A program made the translations under genes and the position numbers. The notes below the pieces were generated by a model. The model saw only the letters and a list, made by a program, of their open reading frames with translations, had not been told where the DNA came from and ran no database searches. This document shows positions 47,611 through 61,310 of a DNA stretch of 64,000 nucleotides, piece after piece (the first letter of the stretch is position 1; each line of letters opens with the position of its first letter). Source of the stretch: Toxoplasma gondii ME49 (lineage: Eukaryota; Apicomplexa; Conoidasida; Eucoccidiorida; Sarcocystidae); contig NC_031477.1 in assembly GCF_000006565.2 (NCBI RefSeq), positions 1,102,520 through 1,166,519 of the forward strand, written 5' to 3'.

Positions 47611-49792
47611 ACGTCTATACGCTGTTTTCAGCGTTGTGGTAAGAGGGAAGAAAGGTGCAGGTAGCGAGACTCGTGTCCATGTCGTGTGACTGTATTGCTA
47701 GATTTTTTTTGTTTCTATGGAGTGACGGTTAGGTCTTCCGTCCTAAATGACTTGTTCTCTGTCATACACTCAGGTTGTGTTTGTTGAATGGGGCTCCCCT
47801 GGCGGCCGCCAACGTTTCGATGTGTCATTTTCCTTTGCAACACCGTACGCGTTCGGCGGCGCTCCGATTTGGGGGCAGGAGTAAATCATCGAGTTCATTA
47901 TTGGCATTTTGAAGACGTCTGCGGAACATATCTTCGGGTCGCTTGACGTTGCTTTAGTTGTACTCTTCCGTACGGAGGGCAGGTTTATTGGCAGCACCTG
48001 CCCCATGGTTCAAGTGCTATGAGCTGAATGGAGTCGTGGTCAAGATTGTGATGCGTGTAAGACGTTGACGCTCTCCTAAGGGCAAGTCTAGCAAGTCCTA
48101 CCCAGACAGCGATCGACTCACACTTCGGGACAGAACGCGTACCAGAATGGTGTAGAGATACTGGCGTTCGAACTCAGAGTCATCATATCCATCATCGCGC
48201 CGTCGAAGTGGGCGCGTTGACCGCCCCGTGTGATCTCGAGGGAGAGCTCAGTGTAGGAAGAGATCGGGTGCTACCTTGAAGAAAGGCAGGTGCGCCACGA
48301 GATCTAAACGCTGGCAGACTCTCACTGATACGTATCAGCCAGAACGGCTCGTTCACCTGGTTACAAGAGCTCACCAGAGTCCGTTCCCGCCTGGGCGCTG
48401 ACTACGTTCGCATCTGTGAGACGAGTCTCGCCAACACACCTCACCGAATCAATTATCCGTCACCCACATCACACATATCGTATCCCATTGGCGCTCGTAC
48501 AGGCCCACCTCATGCACTGCTCTGTTGAGCAGCCGCAAAACTCGTGAAAGATCAGAGAAGCGCACTGCGCTCTCCCGTTTCTGTAAAGTTGTTCCTTGCG
48601 GCGAACCCCCCTCCTGTGTCGTCACCGCTGCCGACCAACGGTACCGCCACGATAAGCATGTGCAAAGAAGAATTTAGCACCTGTGGTTCCCAAGGGATCT
48701 GGAGTTGTCAGCTTTACACCAAGAGGAAGTAGGTTCTGCGACTCCAGCACGCGAAACAGTTCGAAAGCAACCAACGATGGATTGTGGGCAAGCCTTTTCA
48801 AGACAGATGTTCACGAGGGTAACTGCAACGTATGTGTTCACGTAGTTCATACCAGTGCAGGGATTGCGATTTCTGAGGTGAATACGGCATTGTGGACTTG
48901 GCGTTGTGTGAAGCCAGAGACTTCCGTACCTGCTAGACAGAAGATGCCATGTCGTTAGTAAACCAACTTAATGCTTCCGATATTTCCGACCTTCCACACC
49001 AGCTGAAGCTCTCTATTTGGGTTACAGCCTATGGCGTGTGCAGCTACGCAGCAGTTAGCGAAGCAAGGCTGCATCGGGGATCCTCCCGCCGTTACAACGG
49101 ATGTGAAGTCCAGGCGTGGTTATCCACTTTGTGAGTGATAACAGAACCAGACAACCCGGACGTATGAAACCGAACCAGCAAAAGCCTGTTCAGAAACATA
49201 ACGTGCAATAGAAACTAAGTTTGAATATAACTTCCAGATTCGGAGTTCTGAATATTTCTGCTCTCAAGGGCTGACTGTAACTGCAGGCAGCCTGCCTTGA
49301 GCTTCGGGTGTTGTCGTTGAGGAACTCGCGGGAGCGTCCCTCTGTCAAGCTTATTCTCGAATGTTTGAAAAGTACCCACGCGTTCTACGAGCACGATTTT
49401 TGATTGTACAGCTGATGTCGCATGAGGAATTGACCTGACGCAGACGGACAACAGACTCTCAACGAACCTATCCTATCCTGCAACAGCACTGTACACTTTT
49501 ATTTTTCGGAGAGCGAAAACCATGGCGTGTCTGCTGGTCCGTCTCAACCGCTTATCTGTGAGGTAAACAGCTTGCTGGTGGTCCGCGACTAATCCGATTG
49601 ATTGCACAGGGGTGCCTGCGCGCTGAAAGTCCACAGCCCCGCCATTCGCATGTATGCCCAGTGAAAGGCACGAACTGTGCGGTGGAGCTGCTCTCACGTT
49701 TCTGTCTGACATGTCCAAATACCTTTCTACCAATCCTGGTTTGAAGTGAACCTGGTCAGGAGTGTTCGACCTTCGTAGTCGATCTGCATCCC
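47611..49792. other. Intergenic between convergent genes
   Basis: The 3' ends of the giant gene (plus) and the coiled-coil gene (minus) face each other here, so 3' UTRs probably occupy both ends. No supported coding frame. A short palindromic GAGACGAGTCTC lies near 48418. Nothing else seen. Confidence 0.5.
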
Positions 49793-51553
49793 TTACGCTT
49801 CCTGCGCCTGGATCGCAGCCCGCAGCTGCTGCGGGTCTTCCTGCCCTTCGGCTGCTTGCCGGATCGCTTCAATCTTGGCGTTCGCATCTTTGAGTTTCTC
49901 TTCCAAGATGACCAAATTGCTTCGCGCGTCGTTTGTATCGTTTTCGATGCGGTCGATCACGTCGCACATCGCCTGCACAACCTTTTCAGTCTCTTCCTGT
50001 TCCCGTTTGGTTGCTTCTGCGGCCGTTGCGTGGACGTTCTGCAGATCGATGACGCGTTTCGTCGTGATGTCTTTCAGAGTGGTGGCTTTGTCAATTGCGC
50101 TGTTCAGCTCGTCGATCACACTGAGCATCACCTGCGTTTCCTTCTCCAATTGCTCCAACGCCTCGCGTTTCCCCTGTTCGCCGCGAGGTCTTCCACCGGC
50201 TCCCACAGTCCCTCTTTGCGTATCGACGTCACCTACGAGACTCGCCACCTCCACCGAGGCCAAGTGCACCTCCTCTTGGAGCGCGGCGCGCTCGGCTTCC
50301 AAGCGTTTTATCTCCTCGTTGGTCTCCTTGATTTGCGCCACAATCGCCGCGATCTTCGCGCGCCGGTCCTCGGCTTCGCGTCCTGCCGCCTCCAGCACAG
50401 CGGCCTTGTCTTCGACGACGCCTTCACTGGTCTCTTTCAGTTGCTTGAGCATGACTCGCGCAGTGGCCGCCCGCTCCGATTCGCTCTTCAGGGCCTCGCG
50501 TTCCATCTCGAGCTTCGCCTCGAGTTTCGTCACATGTTGCTGCAATTGATTCACGACGTTTTCCGCCTCTTGTGCGGCCTGCTCCCGCTCCCAGATCTGG
50601 CGCCTGACCACCCCGAACCTGCCTGTCACAGCGTTGACTTCGGCCTTGAGCACGCGCGTCGTGAGCTGCCCGGCACCGAAGATAACGCCTGCAAACATCA
50701 GCATTTTCCCCAGGGACATCAGCATCCCCCCCGCAGGCAAGTTTGACACCGACGCCTTCAGTTTGGCGACCATTGTGCCGACGAGCCCGTTCACGAACTC
50801 CACACTCGGCAGCGTCGGCTCGTCCGCAGCAGGTCCCGGCCTCTCACTCATCAACCACTCGAAGAATTTCCGGAGCGATTCTGTTGGCTTCCACGAGGAC
50901 GCGACGACACCCAGCTGCTCGAGCGCCCGACTCTCGATTTCAGTCGCGTCTCGATCAACGTTCTCTGACTTCAACAGATGCGGGAAGAGGTCCGCGAAAC
51001 GCAGCGGCCCACCCGCCGACGAACGCGCCGCTCCGCTCTGCGGCGCCCCGAGAAACGGGAGGTGACCGCTGTACACAGCCAAACTCACGACTGTGGCGGC
51101 AAAGAACGCCGACAAGACGTAATGGTCACGAGCGAGTTTCGTTGCGCGCCGGACGACGTCTGCTGGGATTTTATAGGAACTCGCTATTTCTGCTTTCGCG
51201 TCCGAGTCTTCCAGCGCATCGTCAGACACCTGGACTACGTCGCTTGTGGATGTCGAGGCCTCCGGCACCTGGTCTGTCACCACTGCGAGGGTGACGCCGC
51301 TGTCGCCGACAAAGTTGGCGATGCGCTTTCGATTCTGAACTAACAGGTACGAAACCACAGAGAGGAGAACCATGAAAAACACAGTCGTCCCCACCCGGGA
51401 GCGCGGAGACGCCGTAGAACCTGTCGCCTCTGTGCTGCTTCGTCTTCTGAGCTCCCGTCGCCGTCTCGCCAACGTAGTCGGTCTCGGGAACTCAACGTTG
51501 TCCTCCTCCACGGCTCCTCTCCTCCGCCCTCCGTCTCTGCGCGAAATCGCCAT
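49793..51553 (-). CDS. Membrane protein with three hydrophobic segments and long coiled coil, unknown function
   Basis: One intron-free frame of 586 residues. I start at the ATG at 51553 (context AGCAAATGG); the frame extends a few codons upstream but only to a GTG. The N-terminus is Arg-rich. Hydrophobic segments lie at about residues 55-73 (VGTTVFFMVLLSVVSYLLV), 145-163 (YVLSAFFAATVVSLAVYSG) and 277-297 (LMSLGKMLMFAGVIFGAG). From about 320 to 575 the sequence is Glu/Lys/Ala-rich with heptad-like spacing, a long coiled coil that would project from the membrane and mediate self-association or tethering. There is no cleavable signal peptide at the very N-terminus; the first segment may be a signal anchor. 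It faces NOP9 head to head. No family recognised. Confidence 0.85.
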   Translation of the reverse strand: MAISRRDGGRRRGAVEEDNVEFPRPTTLARRRRELRRRSSTEATGSTASPRSRVGTTVFFMVLLSVVSYLLVQNRKRIANFVGDSGVTLAVVTDQVPEASTSTSDVVQVSDDALEDSDAKAEIASSYKIPADVVRRATKLARDHYVLSAFFAATVVSLAVYSGHLPFLGAPQSGAARSSAGGPLRFADLFPHLLKSENVDRDATEIESRALEQLGVVASSWKPTESLRKFFEWLMSERPGPAADEPTLPSVEFVNGLVGTMVAKLKASVSNLPAGGMLMSLGKMLMFAGVIFGAGQLTTRVLKAEVNAVTGRFGVVRRQIWEREQAAQEAENVVNQLQQHVTKLEAKLEMEREALKSESERAATARVMLKQLKETSEGVVEDKAAVLEAAGREAEDRRAKIAAIVAQIKETNEEIKRLEAERAALQEEVHLASVEVASLVGDVDTQRGTVGAGGRPRGEQGKREALEQLEKETQVMLSVIDELNSAIDKATTLKDITTKRVIDLQNVHATAAEATKREQEETEKVVQAMCDVIDRIENDTNDARSNLVILEEKLKDANAKIEAIRQAAEGQEDPQQLRAAIQAQEA

Positions 51554-53477
51554 TTGCTGGGCCTTCACTGACTCTGCGTAGGTTCACTCTCGCGTTGCAG
51601 CCGGCAGCCTCCAGCGTCAGGGTACGACAGCAGCGAAACTGTTCGGATCGAGAGACGTTTCTTGTAGCAGAGATCGCCGTACCGCAGCCAAGAAGGTGCC
51701 CTCTGCCTGTAAACAACAATCCGAGGCTCTTGGAGTTGAACGCATGCGGACGAAAGAAAATACAGGTCAGTCTGTGGTGGCTCGGGGATGGAGAGAACCG
51801 TGCGGCGACAGGAAGGACGACCAAAAAAGTGCAGCGCGGGGAAATTGGGCGCAGCGAGAATTCGCGACAGAAAGAAAGTGCAGCAGTGACTTGCGCGTTC
51901 AAAAGGACGGAAAGCGCTGCGTCCTCTGTTGGTCAGAGGAGGAACTCGGACTTCTGCTGTACTCGCTGTACGAGCCGACTTGTATCAGACGCGGTAAAGT
52001 TGTGGAGAAGGAGAAAAAAGCGAGGTAGGAATGCATCGAAAAGGCAGGGCGAGACCAAGAAGCGAGAAAACTTGGCTGCTCTCTCAGCTACGCACGACCA
52101 TGCAACGAAACGTTGAGATACACCAACGAGAGCGAATTGGGTCTCCACCTTTATCAGTTTTCTGACAACATAGATCGACAAGCGGATTCGACCATTGTCG
52201 TTGTCTTCAAGCGCTCTATTTAAAAGTCGTGTAACTTGTACGAAGAAGCGTCACCTCAGAAGCGTGGACTCTCGCCAGACGCAAGAAAAGCTCCCGAGTT
52301 TGACCGCGACAGAGAACGCTTGCTAAACGGGGTTGGGCAGACGGGAGACAGTCCCCGGAAAATTTATTGGCACCAGATGGGCAACTTGAGCTCTTCAACT
52401 CCCCTTTTCTGTGTCAGGCACTGGTCCTAAGAAGAGCCTCAAGTCGTCCGGGCGTCGATACGGCAACCGTAGCTACGCATATAGCAGCGAGCGCGCGCGC
52501 TCTGTAGAAAAACGCTGGAAAAAAGACGGCGGCGTATTAGGCCCAAAGTGCAGATAAACAAGCTCTCAAAACAAGAAGGAAAACCCAGATAACAACCACA
52601 GTCGGCTTGTCAATTGGTTTAGCAAAAACATTCCCTACAACACATGGCGCAGTCCGTTTTTCTGGTTTTGTCTCTCGGCTTCGTTTCGTCTGCAAACGCG
52701 GCAAGGAGACAGGCGAGAGCAGCCCACAGAGATATTTGCATGCAGGCCTTTCGACTGCCGTGGAAGCATGCGTAGGAAAAAAGGATTTCTTCTGCAGTTT
52801 CGCAGCTCCGTTACCTACGAATCGAAAGAGACTGGCGAACCTTATCGCTGGCCACAAATACATTCACAGCGCTGCAAAGGAAACCTGACGAACTTTGGCC
52901 GACGCCAAGAGAAAAAGCCAAGTCGGTTTTGTGACTTTCGCGCGAGGCTCGTCGAGTCCGAGGCAGGCACCACGTTCATCTTCAGCTCGAGGCGGAAATC
53001 CGCCGTTGCCAAGAGGCGAATAACTTGCAAGCCAAAGAATCGTTTATAGTCTTCTTCTGTCCTTGCTGCAGAAGTCCTCGCGAGATCGCTCTCTCTCTCT
53101 TGTCGAGACTCGCGCTGCCAGCATTCCCAGTCCAAGCGTCTCGCCACGAGTCGCGCAGGCGACACAGTCTTCGTCGTCGTCCCCGTCCGTTTCGTCCTTT
53201 CGGATCAAAAGAAAGGATTTCTCCTCCTCTTCTCTTTTCCGTCTCGCGTTTCCTCCCTGCGCGCCGTAGCGTCTTCTTTTTCTCTACACCTCTTTCCGTC
53301 GCGCGAAACCACGGTCGCTGCATCTTTGCTCAACGAGCACTCCCGTGCACTGGCCATCTTGTCGCGACGACTGCTTCGCCTCTTTTGGTTTCCCCCTCTC
53401 CTCTACGCGTTCCACCGACGTTGTTCCCCTGCCGACCTTTTCCTTTTCCGCGAAGACCTCTTGTGCAGTCGACTGAA
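51554..53477. promoter_or_regulatory. Divergent intergenic region between coiled-coil gene and NOP9
   Basis: About 1.9 kb between two divergently transcribed start codons, so it should contain both 5' UTRs and promoters. The frames inside (e.g. 51595-52116 plus) look like chance. A CT-rich stretch at 53080-53470 directly precedes the NOP9 ATG and is probably its 5' leader. An AGAGACG at about 51650 resembles a motif reported in Toxoplasma promoters. Confidence 0.45.
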
Positions 53478-56400
53478 ATGGCGAAGGGCAAACGAAGAGG
53501 TGGGCGCCGTCACAAGAGGACGACAGCCTCGGCAGCGGACGCCTCTGACGAAGGAGAACTCCCGGAGGGAAGCGAGGGGGAAGTCGAGGATCAAGGCGAG
53601 GACGCGGTCTCTCTCTCCGGAAGGGCCCCGGCAACCTGCAGCGCGCGAAAACCGGAGAAAGCGACCAAGAGAAGAAGAGACGAGGATTCGGAGAGTCCTG
53701 CGGCCGTGCACGAGGACGCACTCGTGGACCCCGAGGCCTCTCCGGTAGTGCCTTCCGATGGCGGTTACCCGAAAGTTGACAAACAAAAATCCAAAGGAAA
53801 ACGCAGCGTCGACGGATACGTCGAATATCTCACTCACGTCAAAGATGTCATCGATCAACGTGCATTCAAATCTGATGAAGAATGGCAAACGTTCGTCGCT
53901 GCCACCGCAGAAGAAGTCGGCTCCAAGGTACGTCACACCATAAGATGCGTTTGCGTCCTTTGACGCCGTCGCCATCAGGTTCCTCATGTTCTCTGGAACT
54001 GCGTCTTCTTCGCTCTCTGACTCCTCGTCCATGTTTTCAAATGCCTCACGACAATCCTCCCGTTGCACAGAACAACCTCAGAATCCTCCAGAAAACACTG
54101 CACTGTGCTTTGTGTCTCGCCTCTCCACGTTCACTGTTTTTCTTCGCTTGCTTCCTCTATTTCTTTTTCCTCTCTTCCTCCCTGCCGCCGTCTTCCCTTT
54201 TTCTTCTTCTCGACCGCTTCCTTATCGTCTTCCTCTCCACCGCTTTCTCCCGTTTCGTCTCCTCTCTTGCGGCCTTTTTTCGCGAATGTCCTCACCTCGG
54301 CTTCTGCGCTTCCTGTGGAGTTTGGCAGACGCCGCTGGTCCTCACAGATCAACGATGCAGCAAAGTGGTGGAGAAGATCCTTGGCCTCCTCGCCGGCTTT
54401 CTCTCTTCGTCTGGGGCGTCGCGACGCGAGCAGCAGAAACAGAATATCCACGCGTTTCTGCTGCTTCTTCGGAAGCTGTCAGGAAGTGCAGGTGAGGACG
54501 AACGCAGGCGTGGAGCACTGGCTCGCGGAAGACGATTCGATGCTTGCACTCAAGCTTCTGAGGCGCCTTCGACGTCTGCGAGCGGCTGCATGACGAACGC
54601 CTTTCCACTGAGACGGTTTGCAAAGAGCCGTCCTCGAGTCAGGTGTACTCCTGAGTTGTGGGCCTCTCCGACCGTCTCTCTGGCTCTCTGTCTCTCGGCT
54701 GCGCTGCGACTTCTCCTCTCTGGCGCGCTCTAGGTTGGTGATGGGTGGTGCGTCGGACTCCGCGTCCTTCTTTCCTGGCAGTGCCCCGTCTTGTTCTTCT
54801 TCCGCTCGAGGAATGAGGTTCCTCCTAGCTACGCTTCTTGCAAAGAACGAGAGTCCACGCAATGCACCTAGACCATGCCCGCTGCGGAGCCTTGATGCCG
54901 CATGACACTGAAATCCGACCTGCGCATCCCTTGGAAAGTTTGAAAGCTGCCTATTTCGATGCATACACGACTGGACGACATGTCAGTGGACGCAGCTCTC
55001 CGCAGACGAGTGCCTCACCGTTCCTGCGTCCACCGGGGCCTCTGTTTGGCTCTGTTCAATTGCTGTCCACACTCATGCCTTTGTCCGTCTAGCGAGCTGC
55101 GAGTCTGCACAGAAGCCACAGCGAGTTTTCGTCTCCTCACCGGTTCCAGAAACAGGCCGGAGACGGAGACCGCGAGACAGTGAACGACAGAGAGTCTCGA
55201 CGACGCGCGTTCACCTGGGAGCTGCATCCGAACGTCTCGGATCTTTTCTGTGAAGCATCGTTTTTTCGCCTGAATCCAGCTCTGTTTGTCGTTTTGTCGT
55301 CTCTCTTGTCGTTCTTGTTCTTTCTGTCCCCGTTTTCTTCGCTCTCTCCTCTCTGTTTTTGACCTGCCGACCATCTCTGTCATGGCGCGACCGGATGCAT
55401 ATGCCCTTCGTGACCAGCAAGTAAAGAGCATAAAGTATAGCGGTCTCCAGAGCCTATTTGAAAACGCGGTTCTGTGGGCGTCGCGCCTTTCATGCACTCT
55501 TCCCCCTTCTGGGGTGATGCGTTCCTGCCGCTTCTCTCCCTTATTCGCATTTATCGGCTTGCCCGGTGTCTCTCGCCTCGCCACGCAGGTCAATTGGCAG
55601 TGCATGCAAACGGTTCGCATGTTCTCCAAACTCTCTTCGGAGCTCTGCCCTGCGTTCTGGACGCGGAGCGGCGACTCCGAGAGGAAGGTACGTTCGTGAG
55701 ATGTCTTCGCGTCTGGAGTTCTCGCCTCTTCTCGGCGGCTCTTCTCGTGCGTTCCCCGGACTTCGAATCCACTTTTCAGTTCGCGCCGCCTCTCTCAGCA
55801 ACGAAGCAAGAGAGAGCAGACGGAGCCGCCTCACTCCAGGCATATACGTGTATATAAATAAATGTATAAATAAATCTATAGACCTGTCCAAATGTAATCT
55901 GGTCTGTGTAACCGTTGAGACTCCAGCAGAGTTGAAGATCCCAGGATCTGAACGCAGAGGTCTCGAGTGGAAGTTGAGGGGATGTTGCCGACTCGGCTCT
56001 CTGTGTGGTTCCCTGAAGCAAATCGACACAACTCAAGAGGAGAAGTCGATTGCTCTCACAGAGACGCCTCGAACTCCACATGGCGAAGCACGGAGAGGCC
56101 TTAATGGACAGATCTGTGGATGTGGAGAATCGCCGCATTTGCAGAGAGACTTGCAAGGGCATGTCCACTGTGTGCCGACGTCATGACGTCGCGGGTCTAT
56201 CGCACAACATCCGTGCGACTACGAGGTCGCCGGTTTGGACTCGTCGTTTATCGAAATGCAGCTTTTAAGGTTTTCTGCAGCACTCCAGCAGTGGAATCTG
56301 CTGAAACGGCAGACGCCAGACGGCGCTGCAGAGACTGAGAGTCAAGAACTGTGTCTCCAGACCTTTGTTACCGTTCAGGCGACGAGGAGGCGGCGCAGTC

Positions 56401-57700
56401 GGTTGAAGATCTGACGCTCTATTCACTGCATGCGATTGAGTAAGACGTTCGCTGGCTTTTTTGACAGTCGACAGTTTCGCATCTGTGGGTCCAAGTGCCA
56501 TGAACTCTGAACTCGCACTCTCTGCTCAGGTCTTGCCTCGTCTTCTCTTTGCTCGCTTTGCTCTGTCGCCTCCACATGGTTGCCTTCGCAGGCGAGTGTC
56601 TCTGCCGCTGGTGCGTCCGTTTCTTCAGGTCCGAACAGGGAGGATGGATATCCCTCATGACTCACAGCTGCGGCTCTCACGTCTTCCGCGCCGTCGTTCG
56701 CGCGGCCGCAGGGATTTACTCTCTTCCTTCAGTCGACGAACTCGGTGAGGAAGTCCCTGCATGACCTGCACGGACAGGTGGTGTGTCTCCTGAGTGAACG
56801 AAAGACGAAAAGCAGGGACAGCCACAGACGAGGTGGATTTCTTTTTCTGCCTTCCTGTTCCGCGCCGCGTGCATTTGTCCTGGTGGGTGCATGTGCGTTG
56901 CCTGGAGGTTTGTCGGTGCTACAGTGTCCATGTTTCCTGCTCGAGTTGAACCTCATCTGAACCTCGGTGTAGCCTCGCCCGTTGAGGCAGATGCTTCGTC
57001 GAGTCTGTATACCCTGTCTTTCGCCTCTGCGTTTCACGGTTTCTCCGATTTCTTCTTCGCCAGCGTCCTCTTCTGGAGCGTCCTCTTCGCGGACTTCCCG
57101 CTGTTGTTCCGCGTCTTCTTCGCGCTCCTCTCAGCTCTCTCTTCAACGCGTTCCACCTCCTCTTGCTGCTTGTACGCACCGTTCTGCCTTATTGTGCACC
57201 TTCCCTCTCGGCTTGTGTAACATCTTTTGCCTTCTGTGTACTTCGCGTCGTTGCAAGTCTGTGCCTTTGGCGTTCAGGCCGACGGAAACCGCGAAAAAGA
57301 CGTCAAGAGACTGCTGAGACTCTGCCCGATACTTCGCTGAGTGGAGACGGAGCGGGTGGCTCGAACGGGACGCGAGGCACTGGCGCTCAACGTTTCCCCT
57401 CTCCTCCGTCGCTGCAGGCGCTGCTACAAAGAATCGCGAAAAGCGTCGCCGCTGCTGTCAGTGCAAATCCTTATTCCTTGCTCTTTGATGTCTACGCGTC
57501 TCCAGCTCTCCAGCTTCTTCTCCACGTCACAGCCTCTGCCCCTCAGTTCGAAAGTAAGACCTTCCAAACTCCACTCGCCCGGATTATCTTCACATTTATA
57601 TACATATGCGCATATATGCATATCTGTACATATCTGCGTATACATATATATATATATATACAGATATATATACAGATATATATATATATATGTATATGTA

Positions 57701-57742
<42 letters not shown>

Positions 57743-60700
57743 TGTATGCATTGGTATGCATACAAGGTGTGTAGAGAGAGAACCCGAGTGGAACAGATGC
57801 GCTTGGCTCAGCACAGAGGCGTATATCTGAAGATACGAGGATACTGTCTGCATGTCTGTGTGTGCATGTAGATGTTGGGGACCTGTCGAGTTTTACGTCA
57901 GTCGGTTTCTTCGTCTGCGCGTTTTCTGCATATCGTAGCGCGCGTGAGCATGTGACGTTGGCAGCACAACCGACGGGGTTGCGCAGACTTCTGCGGGCAG
58001 AGAGAAGTCTCGTCGTCATGGCGTTTGCTTCCTTTTTCACCTTCGCTGCTTGCCTATTTGCTGCGCATGCAGAGGCGAAGACGCGTCTCCTGGCAGCGAT
58101 TTTCCGACTCGACAGCCCAGAGGTGAGTTCCGTCGCAGCTCTGCGCTTTTGCCAGCATGAGCGCGCGGCCCTCAAGTCACATTCCTTGATGAAGGAACAG
58201 AAGTCTTTGACGCGCCGCACTCGCAGCTGTTTCTCCATCCGAGTCTCTTTTCCCATGCCGTCTGTCTTGTGTCTCGTCTCTCGCGCGCGCGCTGTCTTCC
58301 ACCTCGGGTGTCTGCGGCGCTCCCAGACTCCGCTGCACAGTCACGGAGAGGGTGAGGCTACGTTCTGTCTCTCGGAGTCTGCGAAGAGTTGCCTGGGCAG
58401 AGTTTCCAGACGAAAGCGCATGGCGTCGCAGAATGCCGCTTCACTGTGTCTTCTCGTCTCCCCGGTCGACTCAGCTCCGTCGGTTTGAGTCTGGAAGTCG
58501 AGCTGTGGAGCACAACAGCAACCGGACCTGCGCCGGAGTCGCGCGGTGTGGTGGACAACGGGGAAGGCCGCAGACAGAGTGAAGAGGATATGAATTGGGT
58601 GCGTTTCTGTCCCCCGTCCTCGCAGGCGACCCGACGAAGCGAGATGATGCAACTTGCAGGTAATTCCACCGTGGGTGTATCAACTGGGAGGTGAGGCGAC
58701 CTCGTGTCTCTTCTTCCCTTTTCCCCGCGTTCGCCGCCGGCGATTCCGCGCCTCTCTTGTGCGCCTCCGGCAGGCCAGTCAACCGTTCCACTGAAGCGTC
58801 TACACTCCCAGGTGACTCCAGATCCGAGAAGCGCAACCACACACGCATCTCCGTCATGGACTCGACAGACCGTTCTCGCGTCTCCACTCCCGTCTCGCTG
58901 CCTCGGACGCTGCGCAGGCGGTTCGCGTCTGCCGTTGCTCTCTCGCGTCGCCTCGCCTGTTGTTGGAGGCAGGCAATCCTTCCAGAGGCCGGAACCAACC
59001 GCACAGACGGATGCAAGGTGATAGAGACAGTAAACATGGTTCTCCACTCTCTGTTGTACTCACTGCCTTTTCTCGCCTTCGTTCTCAGATGCCCTCGTCG
59101 ACAGCCCAACAGGAAGTCGCGCTTTAGAAGTTGCAGCCTTGATGCTCGCGCCTGAACCGTTTGAACTGTTTTTCTCTTCCTGGCTCCTGAAACGCGTCAA
59201 CCACCTTGCGCAAGGTGAGCTGACGATCCGAGCCAAGAGCGAACGCATGCGTCGCCTCGGTGGCTGCGAACGAGCGTTTCTGTACGCGCCGTCGTGCGAA
59301 ACACAGGTCGACTCTGCTCTGGGTGCAAGGCTGAAAGAAAGGGAAAAGCCGAGCGAAGCTCCTGCGTTGCCGCATGAGCTCTCCCAGGCTCGCAATGTAT
59401 TTGTGTCATCTAGTCGACGCTTTTCCTCAAGATGCTTCGCCGGTCAGTTGTTCTGTAAATCAGAGACGAAATGAGGTTTCGTTTGCCGTCGCCTTCGGTC
59501 CGCGCTTCGCCCCGTTGAAGAGGATTTCCACTTCCATGGCTACACACGTCTCTCCAGCTGGGCGCTTGTTTTCTTTCATTTCAATCTACCTTCTTCTGCG
59601 CCTCCCCCACACACAGTTTTCCCTACACCCGTCTCTCGCCTTCCTTCTCCTCCTTGCTTCTCTTCCTTCTCTTCCTTCTCTTCCTTCTCCTCGTTTCTTC
59701 TCCTTCCTGCGCTCAGTTGCTTGCGTTCTGCTCCTGTTCTTTCTTTTCCTCGCACTCACGGCTCACCGCGCCTCTGCCCTGTGCACAGGCCGCTTCGGAA
59801 ACTTCATGCTCCAAAAGCTCCTGACCTCGACCCTCTTGCAGCCGGCTCACGTCCGGCAGCTGGTTGGCGGTGAGTCGCAGAAACGAGACGAAGTTCGTCG
59901 ACCGAAAAGGCCGAGACGTCACGGAAAAGAGAAACGACGACTTGCAGTGAACGCTCCGCAGGACCGAAGGGTGGATCTTTTGCCAAGCGGGAACAGGGTG
60001 GCTCTACGCATGCGTCAACAGAGACCAAGTCAAGCCTGGGTGCACACACACACACAAATGCATACGACAGTCTCACGGCTTCCAGTCCACTCCGTCAGTC
60101 GACAGTATCCTGATGTTCTGCTGATGATTCACAAGTCAATCCTCTTTGTCACCGCGGCTGCGCCCGTGGATGGAGCACCTGTAGACGTGTGTCTCCACTT
60201 TCGCTTTTGATCGAGCAAAGAACGTTCTTTCACTCGTCTGGATGGTTCGCATCCGACCGCCGCGCCTGGTCCTCCAGATGCTTGAACATCTGTCTGTCGT
60301 TTTTTTTCTTCGCTCTTCTCTCCCTCGCTTGGGGTGCTTCTCCTTGCAGCTGTGGACTTCAGCGCCTGCGTCGCTGCCAGGACTCCCGCCGTCCTCTGGC
60401 GCCTCTCCGAGGCTTGTCGGCGCGTCCGGACGTCTCAGGCCGACTTTGCCAAGCGCCTGTTTGCGGCCTTCGACCTCCACAATCCGAAAAACCTTCCCTT
60501 TGCGTGGTTTTCTCTCCTCGCGCTCGCGCGGCCTGAAGGCCTCTCCCCCTCGCTCTGCTTCTTCGCCCAGCAAGAGAAGGCCGGGGACGAAGGCGAACAG
60601 AAGCCTCACACGCTTCGACACTTGAGCGACATGGTGACCCCCACCGGCGTCTCCATCGTCCTCAGTCTCCTCCGGTTCCCACCCGCTGCGATTCAACCTC

Positions 60701-61210
60701 TCGTCGGCGGCTTCAAGAAGTTCGTGAAAATCTTAAAGAGGACTTCTGTCTCCGTCCGACAGTGGAGAGGCAAAGACTGCCCTCCTCTCTGGGATGAACG
60801 GTGCGAAACAACGCGGCCTTCGCAGCACTCGGGGCGCAGGCTTTCACTCGCATGCAGCCGTTCCGTGTAAAGCTGCTTATCAGATCAGACCGGCTCGCCA
60901 GAAAAAAACCGATGCTGAAAAAGAGGTTCTGGCGCTGCTGGCATTGCCCAGGCCTCACCTCAGGCCTGTCGATTTGTCGAGCTAGTGCCTCGTCCAGTCA
61001 AGACCGCAAACCAGTTTCCCAGTGCCTCTTCAAATGCAAAGCTCCACACGCATGCAACCGGGTGCAGCATAGAAAAACGAATCTCCCCACCTTCTGCTCT
61101 CTCAATATAAATCTAAATATCAACGCCTGGTTTTGTACCCATATATATATATATATATATATATATTCACCTCTTCATTTCTATACCCAAGAGCATGCAT
61201 CTTTATATCC

Positions 61211-61243
<33 letters not shown>

Positions 61244-61269
61244 AATAGGAACATGAATACGGATAAAAA

Positions 61270-61310
<41 letters not shown>

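Noticed and set aside
48544..49134. Short plus-strand frames between the convergent genes
   Set aside because: Overlapping short frames without consistent splice phase or motif.
51595..52116. 173-codon plus-strand frame upstream of the coiled-coil gene
   Set aside because: Chance frame in the divergent promoter region; Arg/Lys/Ser-rich translation typical of GC-skewed non-coding DNA.
57606..57830. Tyr-Ile repeat 'proteins' around the TA tracts
   Set aside because: Translations of (TA)n in introns on both strands.
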